Assembly (NCBI GenBank): GCA_019925095.2
Contig: CM034402.1
Span: forward strand, 6,149,501-6,213,500
Direction of reading: 5' to 3'
Source of the DNA: Dendrolimus kikuchii
Lineage: Eukaryota > Arthropoda > Insecta > Lepidoptera > Lasiocampidae
Length of the DNA: 64,000 bases
Below are positions 9,993 through 20,794 of this stretch, piece after piece; within the stretch, counting starts at the first letter, position 1, and each line of letters opens with the position of its first letter. Position numbers and translations under genes: made by a program. The notes beneath the pieces are model-generated. The model did not search any database. It was not told the origin of the DNA and worked only from the letters and a program-made list of their open reading frames with translations.

Positions 9993-10654
9993 TATATATT
10001 AATAACAAGGAATGACTTTTTTATTTGGTTTTGTACAGACATACAATAATTATATTTATAAGCGGTACAACCAAAAATATAGTATGTTTTACATACGAGC
10101 AAAAATAAGTAACTTTTTGCCAAGTATAATGGAGTATATAGCTCATACGATATTTTTGATTCACTAAAACACGATGTAAATAATTGTATGTTTCAGTTAC
10201 GATTTTTGAAGTCTGTGTACTTACGCCGTACAAAATTGTAACAGCAATATCTCCAAAATGTCTATTAATTCACAGTTTAATTTTAAATCATTAGAAAATA
10301 TCTAACTTTATATACATATGGTGAAAAAACTAGAATTGTATCTCTAAAATTAGCTGAATAGCATTCAAAACTATCTTTAAATCGCTCTCCTGTAAAATCG
10401 TGTTTTTGGACTTACGATAGTGTACGTAGGAGCCATCGATATATAATGTGTATCTGTAATTACTGTGTGTGTGTGTGTCAGTGCTAAAATAAATATTTTC
10501 ATCTGTAAAGAGGCCGTGTTTCAGTTCCCTCTGACCATAATATAGATATTACTCTACATCCAAAGGCAAAAAAGGAGAAAACAAACACATAATAATACAA
10601 ACTCAGTTCTACATTTATCTATACTTTTTTGGGTTACGCAACTTCATATCATTA

Positions 10655-10871
10655 GGCTCGATTGACATTGTGATGCCGTTCATGGTTCAATCTCGCTCTG
10701 GTGTCGTTCCGTTTCCGGTCCGGTCAAATATTCCAATCACGGAATTCTACCGTCCTGTCTCTCTAGTTCCGATCCGATATTGCACTGCTACTAATTCACC
10801 GAAAAGAATATTTGACTGAAAAGAGACGGACCTGAATGAACCGTGAACGACATCATAGTGTGTGTCGAGCC
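10655..10871. mobile_element. MITE with TTA target duplication (PIF/Harbinger-like)
   Basis: 217-bp element with imperfect inverted ends of about 37 bp: left GGCTCGATTGACATTGTGAT, right complement GGCTCGACACACACTATGAT, both continuing into a 'cgttcaYggttca' block. TTA flanks both sides (10652-10654, 10872-10874). A 3-bp TWA duplication is typical of PIF/Harbinger elements. The centre also contains inverted 'tcaaatattc'. No coding capacity. Confidence 0.75.
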
Positions 10872-10874
10872 TTA

Positions 10875-11639
10875 TTCAGCTTATTACCTACGGTTCCGTT
10901 TTCCTATTTATTTTCCTCCACTTTGCACGGTCTTTAATATCCGTTATCTTTTATTTATGACAACAAAGCGTAATAAATTAAAATTACTTAAAGAAATATA
11001 AGACAAAACTTCCCAACATTATATCGAATAAATTACCCATAAATTCAAAGTAAACCGTAGAACCCATGTCACTAGCGAATCTGGCAGTTTTCTGTTTTTT
11101 CTCTACGTTCAAAAAGTTGGAAAGCTGGCCCAGGACCGAGCAATATATTAAAACTTGACCCTTTAATACTAAATTTACTAGTATCCTTATATGTAATAAA
11201 ACGTACCTAAAGTATTGCCACTAAAAGCTAGAGAGCTTTGAAGAAGAAGAGTACGAATGAAAGCCTTGAAAATATCTATGTCTGAAAATGTTCCAAAATT
11301 TACAAGAATAGATGAAGGTACTTCTCTTTTTCTTTGATGTTTGATTATATAAAGCATATTCTTTTAGGTCAAATCAATCAAAAACTGAACGTTTTCAGTT
11401 GCTTGCTAAATTTAAATATTTAAGACGTGGAAATGTAACTAACAAAGAATCTTTTAAACGAATTTATAATGTTTGTTTGGATTTAATTTATCGAACACAA
11501 TCGAGTTATAGTAGGTAGTTTATAATTCAACAGTGCCTATAGCTTTAGATATTAAAAGCGAAAGTGGCTATTTTGTAAAACTTAATAGACTGTGGCTACT
11601 AGACGACTAAATTCAAGGACGCTAGCTAGCTACCTATAC
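10875..11639. other. Stretch without recognised feature
   Basis: AT-rich, no coding frame or recognised repeat. Confidence 0.5.
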
Positions 11640-12040
11640 CCGTGACCTCATTCGCTGGGATTCGGATTAGGGATATGTTTGAGAGGTCGTGTTACTCCAC
11701 TATGCCGCAGATAGGCAACCAGACGCCACAGATGGCCACCTAAAGGCCGAGATCAACATCAGACGCCGCAGATTGGCCAGCCATGCCACAGACGGAACCA
11801 ACGCGAAGCTTACGATGGCCACCGTAAGTCGTGGATTGGCCGACGCGAGCCGCCGACAGCACTGATTCAGGCGGTTCCCATAATCCGTCACCGGAGGACT
11901 GTTGCGCTCTGCACCCATACCGGGCTAAAGAGCCCTCGCTCGAAGCCCCTCCCGAATCTGCCACCAGCAATGAGCCGATGGCTCTCGAGAGATGAATTGG
12001 ATAGGTAACGAATTCTCCAACATATTTTAAAACGCTGTTC
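11640..12040 (-). repeat. GC-rich interspersed repeat (family X2)
   Basis: A GC-rich block with internal short repeats ('gccgcagattggcca', 'gccacagacgg'). The minus strand shares about 110 bp with the segment at 18545-18668, visible in translation as the common pattern VAIVSFALVPSVAWL versus VVIAGFTLVSSAAWF. The open frames probably reflect retroelement or UTR sequence rather than a host gene; class unknown. Confidence 0.55.
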
Positions 12041-12163
12041 ATATAAAAGAACGGACTGTAAATTTCATCTTGTTATCATCGAGTAGATAGTACTTTATTT
12101 ATATCTTATTTTTTTTTTTTTGTAATACACCACCAAAAATCTTATATTGAAATTTCGTTTAAA

Positions 12164-12303
12164 ATCTCCTTAGACACCGGGTTGCCTGGAAGAGATCGCT
12201 ATAAGCGATAAGGCCGCCCATTGTTCTAATGCAAATGTATCCATATCAATTGTCTAGATTTAAGATTATGGTGAACAATAAAGAGTTTTCATTCATTCAT
12301 TCA
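12164..12303 (+). repeat. LINE 3'-end fragment (family L3) with (ATTC)n tail
   Basis: Contains 'cctggaagagatcgctataa', 'gcgataaggccgccc' and 'gtgaacaataaagagttttc', ending in a short (ATTC)n microsatellite. The polyadenylation signal followed by a simple repeat tail fits a LINE-type 3' end. Confidence 0.7.
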
Positions 12304-12944
12304 TCATACTTTTAAAATTTAAATATTGTTTAAACCATAATTATTACACTGTTTGCCTCGTTAAAATTGTAAGGTCATAACTTGCTATTCTCATATAAAA
12401 ATTAAGGCGGCTTTGGTGTTTTGTGAGATGATAAAAATTATCTTAGTTGCTTTGACTGTCAGCTACCCTATCGCAAAGTATATTTCAGTTTCATTGTAAA
12501 GGTTTTCCATAAGCAAAAGCTTGACGGTAACCGGCAGGACGTTATCGAAAGCAACATATTGTAAGCATCAAGCCACAACACTGACATGATTTATAGTTAA
12601 ATCTGAAGGAAATCTAAAATAATAAGTGTTCAAAGAACTCAAGGACTTGGGAGCACGTCGAGGGATCAATGATTAATGATTGTGCGATGTCCGCTGTAGA
12701 TAAAGCGGGATTGTCGACCGACCTTGCTTTGGGTTCTAGAGGAGCAATTTGTCTTATACGCAAATGGTCTTGACAATTTAGTCTTTATTGTGCTATTTGA
12801 AATTTGATGTTTAGAGGCAGGCAATTAGCTTCTTTTTTATTAGATGAAATATAGCAAAACAGGTGACAGCCTCTCTCTTTTCTTTTACCTTCTCCCAATT
12901 ATTTGGGGTCTGCACAATGTCTTGTCCTTCCTTATTCCTCTATT

Positions 12945-13225
12945 CTGATATACGTTCTCAGTCACACCACAAGTAATCATATCATTCTTCACACAATCTA
13001 TCCATCACTTTTTTGGTCTACCTTTACCTTTGGTATCCATCGATCTTGCAGATTAAAATTATTTTTGTCATGTGCCTTCACCTTAGTCTTCTTTCTCTCA
13101 ATTTTTCAGTCACGAGTACTACTTTCAAATATCCCTCTTATATACTCATTTCTCATCTTATTCAATCTTGTAACACCACACATCGATCTCTACATTCTCA
13201 TCGCAGCTGAGTGAAGACGTTTCTG
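12945..13225 (-). pseudogene. LINE reverse transcriptase C-terminal region, heavily decayed
   Basis: On the minus strand, with frameshifts, one reads a segment like CGVTRLNKMRNEYIRGIFES followed further on by KGRPKK and a Trp/Met-Asp-Cys block. This pattern is standard in the C-terminal region of insect RTE/jockey-like LINE ORF2 proteins. Several stops interrupt it. The plus-strand open frames here are shadows of this remnant. Confidence 0.6.
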
Positions 13226-13252
13226 GTACTTTATTGGTGCAATATTTGGACC

Positions 13253-13575
13253 TCCGTGCAGGAACGGAGAAAGAATACAATTTCCTGCGGCCGGGCGGCT
13301 TGTCGTAAGAGGCGACTAAACAACCCACAGCCTGGTGGTAGGGCATTTGCCCGACTGGATGGCTACTACCCCTGGTCTTAAGTATGTCGCTATAACATCC
13401 TTGAGTTGTGTTCCGGCTTTAGTGACCAGGTTCCAGTCTCCCTTAAGAGAGCAGCAGCGCATTTGTAGCACCTCTGGTGTTGCAAATGTCCATAGGCCAT
13501 GGTAACCTCTTTCCATCAAGTGGGCCGTCTGTCTGTCTGCTGAACTCTTGCAATAAAAAAAAAAAAAAAAAAAAA
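13253..13575 (+). repeat. Retroposed element S1, full length, long A tail
   Basis: Starts 'tccgtgcaggaacgg' and ends with about 20 A residues after 'ctcttgcaat'. The long uninterrupted tail suggests a fairly young insertion. It lies just downstream of the decayed LINE. Confidence 0.88.
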
Positions 13576-13898
13576 CCTATATAAAAGCCTGACATCACAC
13601 AGACAGGAAATTGGTTGCCATTACAGAAACTTGCAACTCGAGAGGTATTTATTATCAGTGTTGCAGCCTACAAAGGATTTTAGCGACACTTTTTCTGAAA
13701 AAAAAAAATCACAAATATCGTTATGCTGTAAGTAAACCTCATCTAATGCCGAAATTAGACGGGTTCGTTTCAATTTTTCAATATCTATACAAATGAGACA
13801 TAAAAATGTCAAAAAGTTGCAAATCTTAATTGTTGGCTTAAAAATTAAAAAGCAGTTAGAATTTACATATTGATGCAAACCGATCCTTATTTTCACGC

Positions 13899-13914
13899 TG
13901 ACGTAAGACGTCAT
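13899..13914 (+). promoter_or_regulatory. Two adjacent CRE-like sites
   Basis: TGACGTAA at 13899-13906 is followed immediately by GACGTCAT at 13907-13914, two bZIP (CREB/ATF-type) core motifs back to back, about 105 bp upstream of the ATG at 14018. Short motifs arise by chance; only the pairing and position make them worth recording. Confidence 0.3.
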
Positions 13915-14017
13915 AAAACCTTCTTTGCTCTGTTGGTATTCATTCGAATTCTTGGAAGCCATTAAGTCGATTATTTACGATTTCAAAAACCAGTGGGCGG
14001 CATGTTGCTAGGAGGCG

Positions 14018-14206
14018 ATGTCTAATTCACAAATGGATGAGGGGCGGTCAATCGGGAAATACACCACTCGTGTTCTGACTGCGAACGATGCGTTAGCTAG
14101 TGCATTTTCGGAGCAAGTATCTTATAACGACGAAGTTTGCGCGATATATGTGATAACGATTTTCTGCCCTACGGTTTGGTTTTGTTGCATTCGGTTATAC
14201 TTGTGA
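14018..14206 (+). CDS. Candidate first exon or small ORF, unrecognised
   Basis: ATG at 14018 opens MSNSQMDEGRSIGKYTTRV and continues with a soluble, codon-like stretch (...ALASAFSEQ) to about residue 33. After that the composition turns hydrophobic and Cys-rich. A possible donor, CAA|GTATCT, sits at the transition, so the real coding part may be only 14018-14117 with the rest intronic. It is not inside any repeat I recognise. No homologue is known to me; alternatives are chance or an unknown retroelement. Confidence 0.28.
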   Translation: MSNSQMDEGRSIGKYTTRVLTANDALASAFSEQVSYNDEVCAIYVITIFCPTVWFCCIRLYL

Positions 14207-14319
14207 GAATTGTGAATTACGTGTGTGTACTTTTATAAACTTTGTGATAATTCCAACGGCATTTACGAATTTACACCCTACAAATTTCCTAAAAATTCGT
14301 AACAGTATTTAACTTTTTT

Positions 14320-14960
14320 TAACCGACTTCAAAAAGGAGGAGGTTCTCTATTCGTCTGTATGTTCTTTTTTTGTAAGTTCGTTACTCAATTTCTCCATCA
14401 ATTGTGAACCGAATTTCAAAATGTTTCTTACAATCGAAAGGGTTATACTCCCTCCCGATTTCGTACCATTGTCACTATATCAGGAAAACCTCGTTAACTC
14501 TTTTGTTACACGATTCCTTTGACAATAGTGGAGCGATTTTCAATTTTTTAATTCCCGAGGTGGTGCCATGGTCACCAAGACAGGATTTGGTGATTGGATT
14601 CCAGGGACACCGAGATTAAGTAACCCATATTAAAGAACGCCGAGCGACTACATTCTTAGAAAAAAATGTATATACGCGTGCAGTATTTATTACATTACAT
14701 TTTCTACAGGCGTAATTTTTCTTTGTATGCATGTCACGCGATTTTTCCGTCAATTGTGGGCCGATTTTCAACATTTTTTATGTGATTGTCTATACTCTCG
14801 AGGTGGTCCCATGATCAACAAGTCAGGATTTGATGAATAGATTGCAAGGAAATCGAGAGCAACCCTTGTTGACGAGCATCTACGTCAAAGAGTGACATAA
14901 AACCTTGTATCCGCCTGCCAGTAGTACAATTTCTACAGGCGATTAATATATTGTTTCTAA
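14320..14960 (+). repeat. 'accgacttcaaaaaggagg' repeat with duplicated internal unit
   Basis: Opens with 'accgacttcaaaaaggagga', a sequence very common in lepidopteran genomes. It then has at least two imperfect repeats of a roughly 280-bp unit: the blocks 'gattttcaa...tttttta', 'gaggtggtSccatggtcaMc' and 'caggatttggtgattggatt' recur near 14530-14600 and 14770-14840. Fragments of the opening sequence are at 50041 (minus) and 58480. Confidence 0.65.
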
Positions 14961-15701
14961 AATTATTCAAGTGCTTGCGCAACTAGAAAGTTAAAAATAT
15001 ATTTTTTAACAAAAACAAAACCATCTTGTCAAACTAAAAAGCAAAAAATAAAGCAGTTTGGCAATGTAATTGTTTGTATGATCTTGTAACTTTTTTATTG
15101 AAAAAAAAAGATGTTGAATAAAGAAGTCAGTTTAATATATTTTTTTTTTACTTTTTAGTTTGGAGTCGGATTTACATAACAATTTTATTTTTCTAAACTA
15201 AAAATGTTTCATTTATTCTTCTCCTTAACAGCAATAACACGTTGCTAAACGGTGTACATAGAATAGGAAGTAAAATTAAATATTCTTTATATATACAAAA
15301 TAATCTGTGGACGTAAGAGTTTATTCCAAATGTAGTAGGCAAGAGAATCATTGTGTAAATGATAGTAGCTCAAGGAAGTGAAGTGGGGATTTAATCAACA
15401 GGGAGCAGTGTGGTGGTAGAAAGAAGACTAACGTACCTTTCCCAACAATTGATTAGAACTTGCCCGTTGTAAAAACGGTAGAATACGCAGAAGCAGGCCG
15501 GTATTGAATTAGGAGATTTACATATCGTAATCATTTTAGAAATCCATAGCCATTTTGTCAAAAACGGTGCCCTTATAATATCAGCTTGAATGACCGTTTG
15601 TTCACCTGTAAGTCACAACCATTTTTATCAAAGAGTATGTATGACACAAGGTATGAAAAATATGACAGGAAGGTGTATTTTTTAAATATGTTTTCCTTAT
15701 A
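14961..15701. other. AT-rich stretch without recognised feature
   Basis: No coding frame or known repeat seen. Confidence 0.5.
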
Positions 15702-15805
15702 GCTGGAGTACATCAGACAGGCTGACGGCCGACCTGATGGCAAGCGGTTACCGTCGCCTATGGACGTTTGCAACACCAGAGATGTCACCAATGCTCTGCC
15801 AGTAG
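15702..15805 (-). repeat. S1-related tail fragment
   Basis: About 100 bp equivalent to the 3' end of S1 on the minus strand ('cagacaggctgacggccgac', 'cgcctatggacgtttgcaac'). It differs from the main S1 group ('gctggagtacatcag') and matches the subtype at 54553 and 57966, so it may be the tail of a separate parent LINE. Confidence 0.7.
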
Positions 15806-17448
15806 TTATTTTTTTATAACATTTATTTATTTTCTATATGCTTCTAAAGAGTTGACTAAAATCGAAAAATAAAAATATTGTACTTTAGATACGCACTTAA
15901 CCTATAAGGCCATAAAACTTATTACAAACATTATTAATGTTAAACTAAACTTGATTTTTGAAGCGATTTTTATAAAAAAATATAGACCCGAAGTAAGCTG
16001 TTCAAATTACTGGCGTTCAGTGTCCACAATGTTGTTTTTAAAAGGTGCAATTTTCAAAAGGATAATCAGAATCATTTAATAACATTTTTATAGGATCCTT
16101 TTGGGTTGTTATCTGCGTACACACTGGTTCAACGGTTATCCCACGTAAAACACTGACCTGTATTAATAAGAATTTTTAGTGATTTTTTTTATTTTACGAA
16201 ATCATTATACATGCAAATCTGCATTTTAAAAATAAAATTACAATGATACAATTACGTATATAGAAATGTCTAAATTCACTTTAGTAATTAAAAATATATG
16301 AACCAATTAGCCCAAGGATTTTTGACGTGCTATGTCTAAACAGCTTAAAGAATGACAATAATCACATAGAACTAAGATATTTTGTTATAGATATAAGCAT
16401 AATCTTTTATTTTTTTATACTTTTTCAACTATCAAAATCTGTTTTTATCGTAAACTTTATCTTAATATTATAGATTAACATAAACGTAAATTGTAGTATG
16501 TAATTTAGCGATAAATATGTATATATGTGTATAAATATTTGTCTAAGTTTATAGACATGTTGGTTTCGATAATATTGATTTATTATTCATCAGTTGGAGA
16601 TGATTAAAGAACATTACCTACGACGCGGATTTGAGAACTATTTTTGAAAAGTTAACGAAAGCAATTGGATGACCTTCGCGGAGCCGGTGTGTACGAAGCA
16701 TCAAATAACCTTCTTTCACGTTTGAACTTTTATTCCGCAGGGCCATTTTCAGCCATTGTTACCCTTATAACGTTAACCCTATTAAAATTGTTTGAACGGC
16801 TCTCGTACTTTTTGTTACTAATTTTTGAATGAAATTGTTCACATCCGTATTCCGTGTCAAGCTTTAACGTATTGAAGTTTTTATTACATTATTTGAGAGT
16901 CTTACAACTTGGTTATTATTTTTGTTTCTTATAGTTTTTCCTTATACAGGACAATCGTGGTGTTGTGAAATAAAACAGTTGGGTGTCACTTACAATATTT
17001 ATTTAGGTGCTTTATCACAATATATTAAGTAAACCCCATCGCAGTTCTAGAAAATTTATCCCAAGACTAAATGCGGATTCTATTTTTAATTTTTTTTAAA
17101 TATATTTATATGACATATTCATATTTAAAAAGAAAATAAAGAATAAATTACACATATTGACAAAATGTTGAATGAAAATTTCATATAATTAATTTATTAT
17201 AAATATTCAGTTCAAATTAAACAGAAAATTCAGAGCTGTGTTCCCATACTCGAATTATATAATTTAGAGAAGTAAGTTTTTACACATAAACGTTACAAAA
17301 CTTAAAGGATTTGGGAATAGAAATCGTAAGTATTTGAAGTCCTACCTACCATAAGCACGCAAATAAATAGGTGACAATGCCACAGAGATTAGAAAAAAGA
17401 TAACTTTTTATTGTACCCCATCACAGAAAAACTTAGAAACTAGTATTT
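15806..17448. other. Long AT-rich stretch without recognised feature
   Basis: 1.6 kb with no coding frame, inverted repeat or repeat family that I could recognise; many A/T homopolymers. One of the cleanest non-repetitive stretches of the window. Confidence 0.5.
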
Positions 17449-17645
17449 GTGGCTTTCGGGGTAGAGACCCTGGGGCCGTGGGGGCCTAGAGCTCATCACC
17501 TCTATCGAGACCTCTCATGGCATCTAATTAAGGTCACGCGTGAGCAAAAGGCTAGCTTGCACATAGGGCAACATATCAGCATTGCCATCCAACGCGGAAA
17601 TGCGGCCAGCATTTTGGGCATGCTCCCCGCCGACAGCGATTTGGA
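17449..17645 (+). pseudogene. LINE reverse transcriptase C-terminal end
   Basis: The plus strand reads FGVETLGPWGPRAHHLYRDL ... QHISIAIQRGNAASILGMLP. This is the conserved ending (VETLGPWGP and ISIAIQRGNAASxLG) of a group of non-LTR retrotransposon polymerases common in Lepidoptera. No stop occurs within it, and a T-rich S1 fragment follows at 17648. It is a truncated insertion, not a gene. Confidence 0.8.
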
Positions 17646-17647
17646 GT

Positions 17648-17755
17648 TAATTTTTTTTTTTTTTAATTTTTTTTTATTGCAGGAGCTCAACAGACAGGCA
17701 GACGGGCCACTTGATGAAAAGCGGTTACCGTCGCCTATGGACATTTGCAACACCT
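17648..17755 (-). repeat. Retroposed element S1, tail fragment
   Basis: T-rich run then 'attgcaggagctcaacagac' to 'acatttgcaacacc': only the 3' 80 bp of S1 on the minus strand, strongly 5'-truncated. Confidence 0.8.
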
Positions 17756-17854
17756 ACTCTCTTATAAATTTATGTTATTTTGTAAGTATAGTTTTATTTA
17801 TAGTATAGTTTAGAAACTAGTAGATAATACTTTACTAATTGTGTACATATAATA

Positions 17855-17900
17855 CAAAGGACGGTCTTATCGCTAAAAAGCGACTACTTCCGGACAATCC
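17855..17900 (-). repeat. LINE 3'-end fragment (family L3), short
   Basis: 'ggtcttatcgctaaaaagcg' is the reverse complement of the hallmark block of family L3. Too short to say more. Confidence 0.45.
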
Positions 17901-17930
17901 ACGGCAGGAATAAATTAGATTTTAAACAGC

Positions 17931-18544
17931 GATGGTGGTATGATTAACGGTTCCATTGCCTTCTAATCTCTTTACGATGTTTATCGGCTAAGGTGGTTTC
18001 GATATGGATGATAACAGAATCACAAAATAAGTATACACATGACAGCAATTTGACTGGTAGTCGATGATCGTAGACCGCGTCGTGCTTACTATGATCAAAT
18101 TGAAGATACTTTAAAGAGAGGTCAGGTAAAAAGCACTTCAAATAAAAGTGTAAGTACGAAGGTCAGTAGATGAAGTAGAAGGGTTTATCGGGATCATAGT
18201 AAGTAAAGATCCAGGATTTCTCTCTCTTTGCCTATTCCTATGGGAAACAGGTGTAATGATATATATCTTAGTTAACCGGTTTCGCGATTATCGGGATTGG
18301 CAGTCCTTAAACAATTAAAACTGCAATATTTTAGTAATTTAAGGAAATGTATATTATAAATATATGTATAAGTACATTTATACGTTCGAAAATGTATGCC
18401 TAATCTTTTAATAAACTTAGATTTTGGTTGATAGGTTTTTTGTTATTTTGAATAAACGTGTGTACATCGTGTTAATCGACTTTGCCACCCTTAATTCAAA
18501 ACAATAAGGGGTGTTGAATTGACACTCTTTACTTTGACTTTCGC
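17931..18544. other. Stretch without recognised feature
   Basis: No coding frame or known repeat seen. Confidence 0.5.
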
Positions 18545-18672
18545 TGGACGATAACCACCCCAGTAATTGGGTTTTTGGAGCCGCCGTAGCAATCGGCAGC
18601 TCACGTTGGCAGATCTGCGGGGTGCAGTGGTCATCGCGGGCTTCACGTTGGTTTCCTCAGCGGCATGGTTTT
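18545..18672 (+). repeat. GC-rich repeat X2, interrupted by S1
   Basis: Plus-strand fragment of the family at 11640-12040, sharing 'gcttcRcgttggtttcctc' and neighbouring blocks. It stops abruptly where an S1 copy begins, so S1 probably inserted into it. Confidence 0.55.
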
Positions 18673-18945
18673 ATCCGTGCAGGAAGAGTGCTCGTCGTAA
18701 GAGGCGACTTAACAACCCACAGCCAGGTGGTAGGGCATTTGGCCGACTGGATGGCTACCACCCCTGGTCTAAGTCTTGAGTTGTGTTCCGGCATTAGTGA
18801 CCAGGTTCCAGTCTCCCTTATGAGAGCAGCAGCGCATTTGTAGCAACTTTGGTGTTGCAAATGTCCATAGGCGATGGTAACCGCTTTCCATCAAGTGGGC
18901 CGTCTGCCTGTCTGCTGATCTCCTGCAATAAGAAAAATAAATAAA
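18673..18945 (+). repeat. Retroposed element S1 with two internal deletions
   Basis: Has both ends ('atccgtgcaggaa' and 'ctcctgcaataagaaaaa') but lacks the 'cctgcggccgggcggcc' block and about 20 bp after 'cccctggtctaag'. Confidence 0.85.
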
Positions 18946-19594
18946 TGGTCAGCCAACACGTGTACACGTACGAAGTAAGTTATCTATCTGGAGTTAAAAA
19001 TATCTACATTAATCGCTATTTTACATATATTCAACAATCTGAATTCAACAGACTTACTTACGACAACAACCAGTCTGGTTAATGGAGTATCTACCATATA
19101 TGAAGATTGTTTAAAAATAGCTATTGTCTCTTGAGTTCTTTTACCACTCAAGTAGTTACATCTTTGCAATTTGACTGCAACTTTTCGGCTTTCGTAATCC
19201 GCCAACGCGAGAGTAACGCGCCTATTGTTAAACTTTTAGTCAAAGATCTATTACACCGTAATTACTGTATTCTAAAACTTTTCTCATACATAAGTATCAA
19301 CTGACAGCATTGTTAAAAGTTTTAAATTGGAACCCTTGGTGAGTTTCTTTGGTATAAACTTCAAATTCAACATTTTTATCGCTACAGGTTTAGCTGATAT
19401 TATTCTGAATGTAAATATCGTAATTATATTTGTATAAGCAAGCATAATTTTTTTTCAATACAGTTTTCTACTATTTCAACAAATGAAACCTTAAAATAAA
19501 TCATACTATAATAATAAACCATATATACAAATTAAAATAAAACTAATACATAATAATCGTACTAAAACATAATAATAAACTAAATCAACCCGCA
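18946..19594. other. AT-rich stretch without recognised feature
   Basis: No coding frame or known repeat seen. Confidence 0.5.
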
Positions 19595-20180
19595 GGGGGG
19601 CTTTCTGGCGAAGCCTTAGGTGAGTAGCGACACCTCGTACCTGACTCCGGGGGCCAAGACAAGGCCCCCAACTCCATGCTTGCCTTAGCCAGCTGGCACG
19701 GAGTGGAGATCGCTAGAGCTAAGCCTCAAGCTCCAGGGGTGGAAGTGATATATGGCACCACGTCAGAAGTAGCTTCGGTGAACCTGCAGCCCACCTCTCT
19801 ACACCCCTTAGCCACTCACACCCATGTTGCCCCTGCCTTCTATGGCATTTTTGGGGCCCATGCAGGGAGTGGCGAGTCACTGTCTGCCCATTTTTCCATG
19901 TTACCCGAACATTGCAACGGGCAGACGCCATAGTCCCCATATTCCCAGACCCCTAGTACCACTAGCAGTTCACCCCAATAGCCCGGTACTTTTTTTCCTC
20001 ATTTCCCATAATAGTCCTACACTGGCCGGGGCTTGTCCTTGGGTGCATTACTATATAGTGTAGACAGGGATAATCGCCGGTCAGTGTCACGCCACATTTA
20101 CATTAAATTTGTCAAAGGGCCTCTACGTGTTTGCCTTTCCATGGCCCCACGCAAGCCCTCCAAATGTCCGGGCCATTTTT
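19595..20180 (+). repeat. GC-rich interspersed repeat Z, copy 1
   Basis: About 585 bp, alignable over 400 bp with 51396-51800 in the same orientation. Shared blocks are 'gtagcttcggtgaacctgca', 'ccttagccactca', 'catttttggggcc' and 'gcctctacgtgtt'. Open frames in both copies disagree by indels, so selection for a protein is not apparent. Probably untranslated or ORF1-region sequence of a LINE. Confidence 0.65.
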
Positions 20181-20334
20181 ATGGCCCGTGGTCTTGAAAC
20201 ACATACAACTAAATCATAATAAATCCTTCGCTGTGCAGACTGTTTGCCTTTGGAACTCTTTACCCTGATGTGTCAGAAAAGCTAAATCATTTGGCATATT
20301 TAAAAAAATTTGCTAAAAACCATTATCTTAGTCT

Positions 20335-20537
20335 TCTAATATATAAAAATGAATCTTAGAAATGTATGTACGCACATAACTTGAGAACGACTTTACCGAT
20401 TTTGATTAAATTTTTTGTGTGTGTTTGGGCGGGTCCCCGAATGGTTTAGATTTACAACTGGAACCGGTAGGTGGCTCTGGGATCGGTTCCAAAATTTTTG
20501 TTTTTTCAGGGCAGGACAACGTCTGCGGGACCGCTAG
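20335..20537 (+). mobile_element. Helitron-like non-autonomous element (family He1), short
   Basis: Begins 'tctaatatataaaaatgaat' and ends 'gacaacgtctgcgggaccgc' then TAG|T. 'ggac...gtcc'-type pairing next to the CTAG end gives the small 3' hairpin expected of Helitrons. It is about 120 bp shorter than the copy at 4924. Confidence 0.8.
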
Positions 20538-20794
20538 TTTATAATAAAATATATATTTTTCTATTCTTCTTAACTTAGCTGTTTACTGTCCACATTTTAC
20601 TGTTTGCCTGCTTCGGGCAATTAATAAAAAGGTCTACCCAAAATCTGGTTTTATATAACTTGTTATCTATTCTTTTAGTTGCATTGCTAGACTAAATTAA
20701 TATTACTTATATGGTGTTTATACAGACATACATAAAGACCGACTGCTAGTAGTGTTGAAGCTTTCACTATGTATGAGAATATGCTAAATGTAAC

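Larger units (their letters stand above)
6134..10438 (+). mobile_element. Degenerate 4.3-kb DNA transposon with 28-bp TIRs and 4-bp TSD (family T1)
   Basis: The ends are inverted repeats: 6134-6161 and the reverse complement of 10411-10438 agree at 27 of 28 positions and start CGATGGCTCCTACGTA. Both ends are flanked by ATAT (6130-6133 and 10439-10442), a 4-bp target duplication. A second element with the same terminus and an ATGT duplication lies at 44433-45294, which supports the boundaries. Inside are intron-split, frameshifted relics of a transposase on the plus strand. A 4-bp duplication and large spliced ORF would fit the Sola superfamily by TSD length, but I cannot prove that assignment. 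It is inactive: stops and frameshifts, plus a LINE, a tRNA-SINE and other repeats within it. Confidence 0.85.

Noticed and set aside
19676..19933. Frames in repeat Z as a gene
   Set aside because: The second copy at 51396 has indels that shift the frame, so no protein is conserved.
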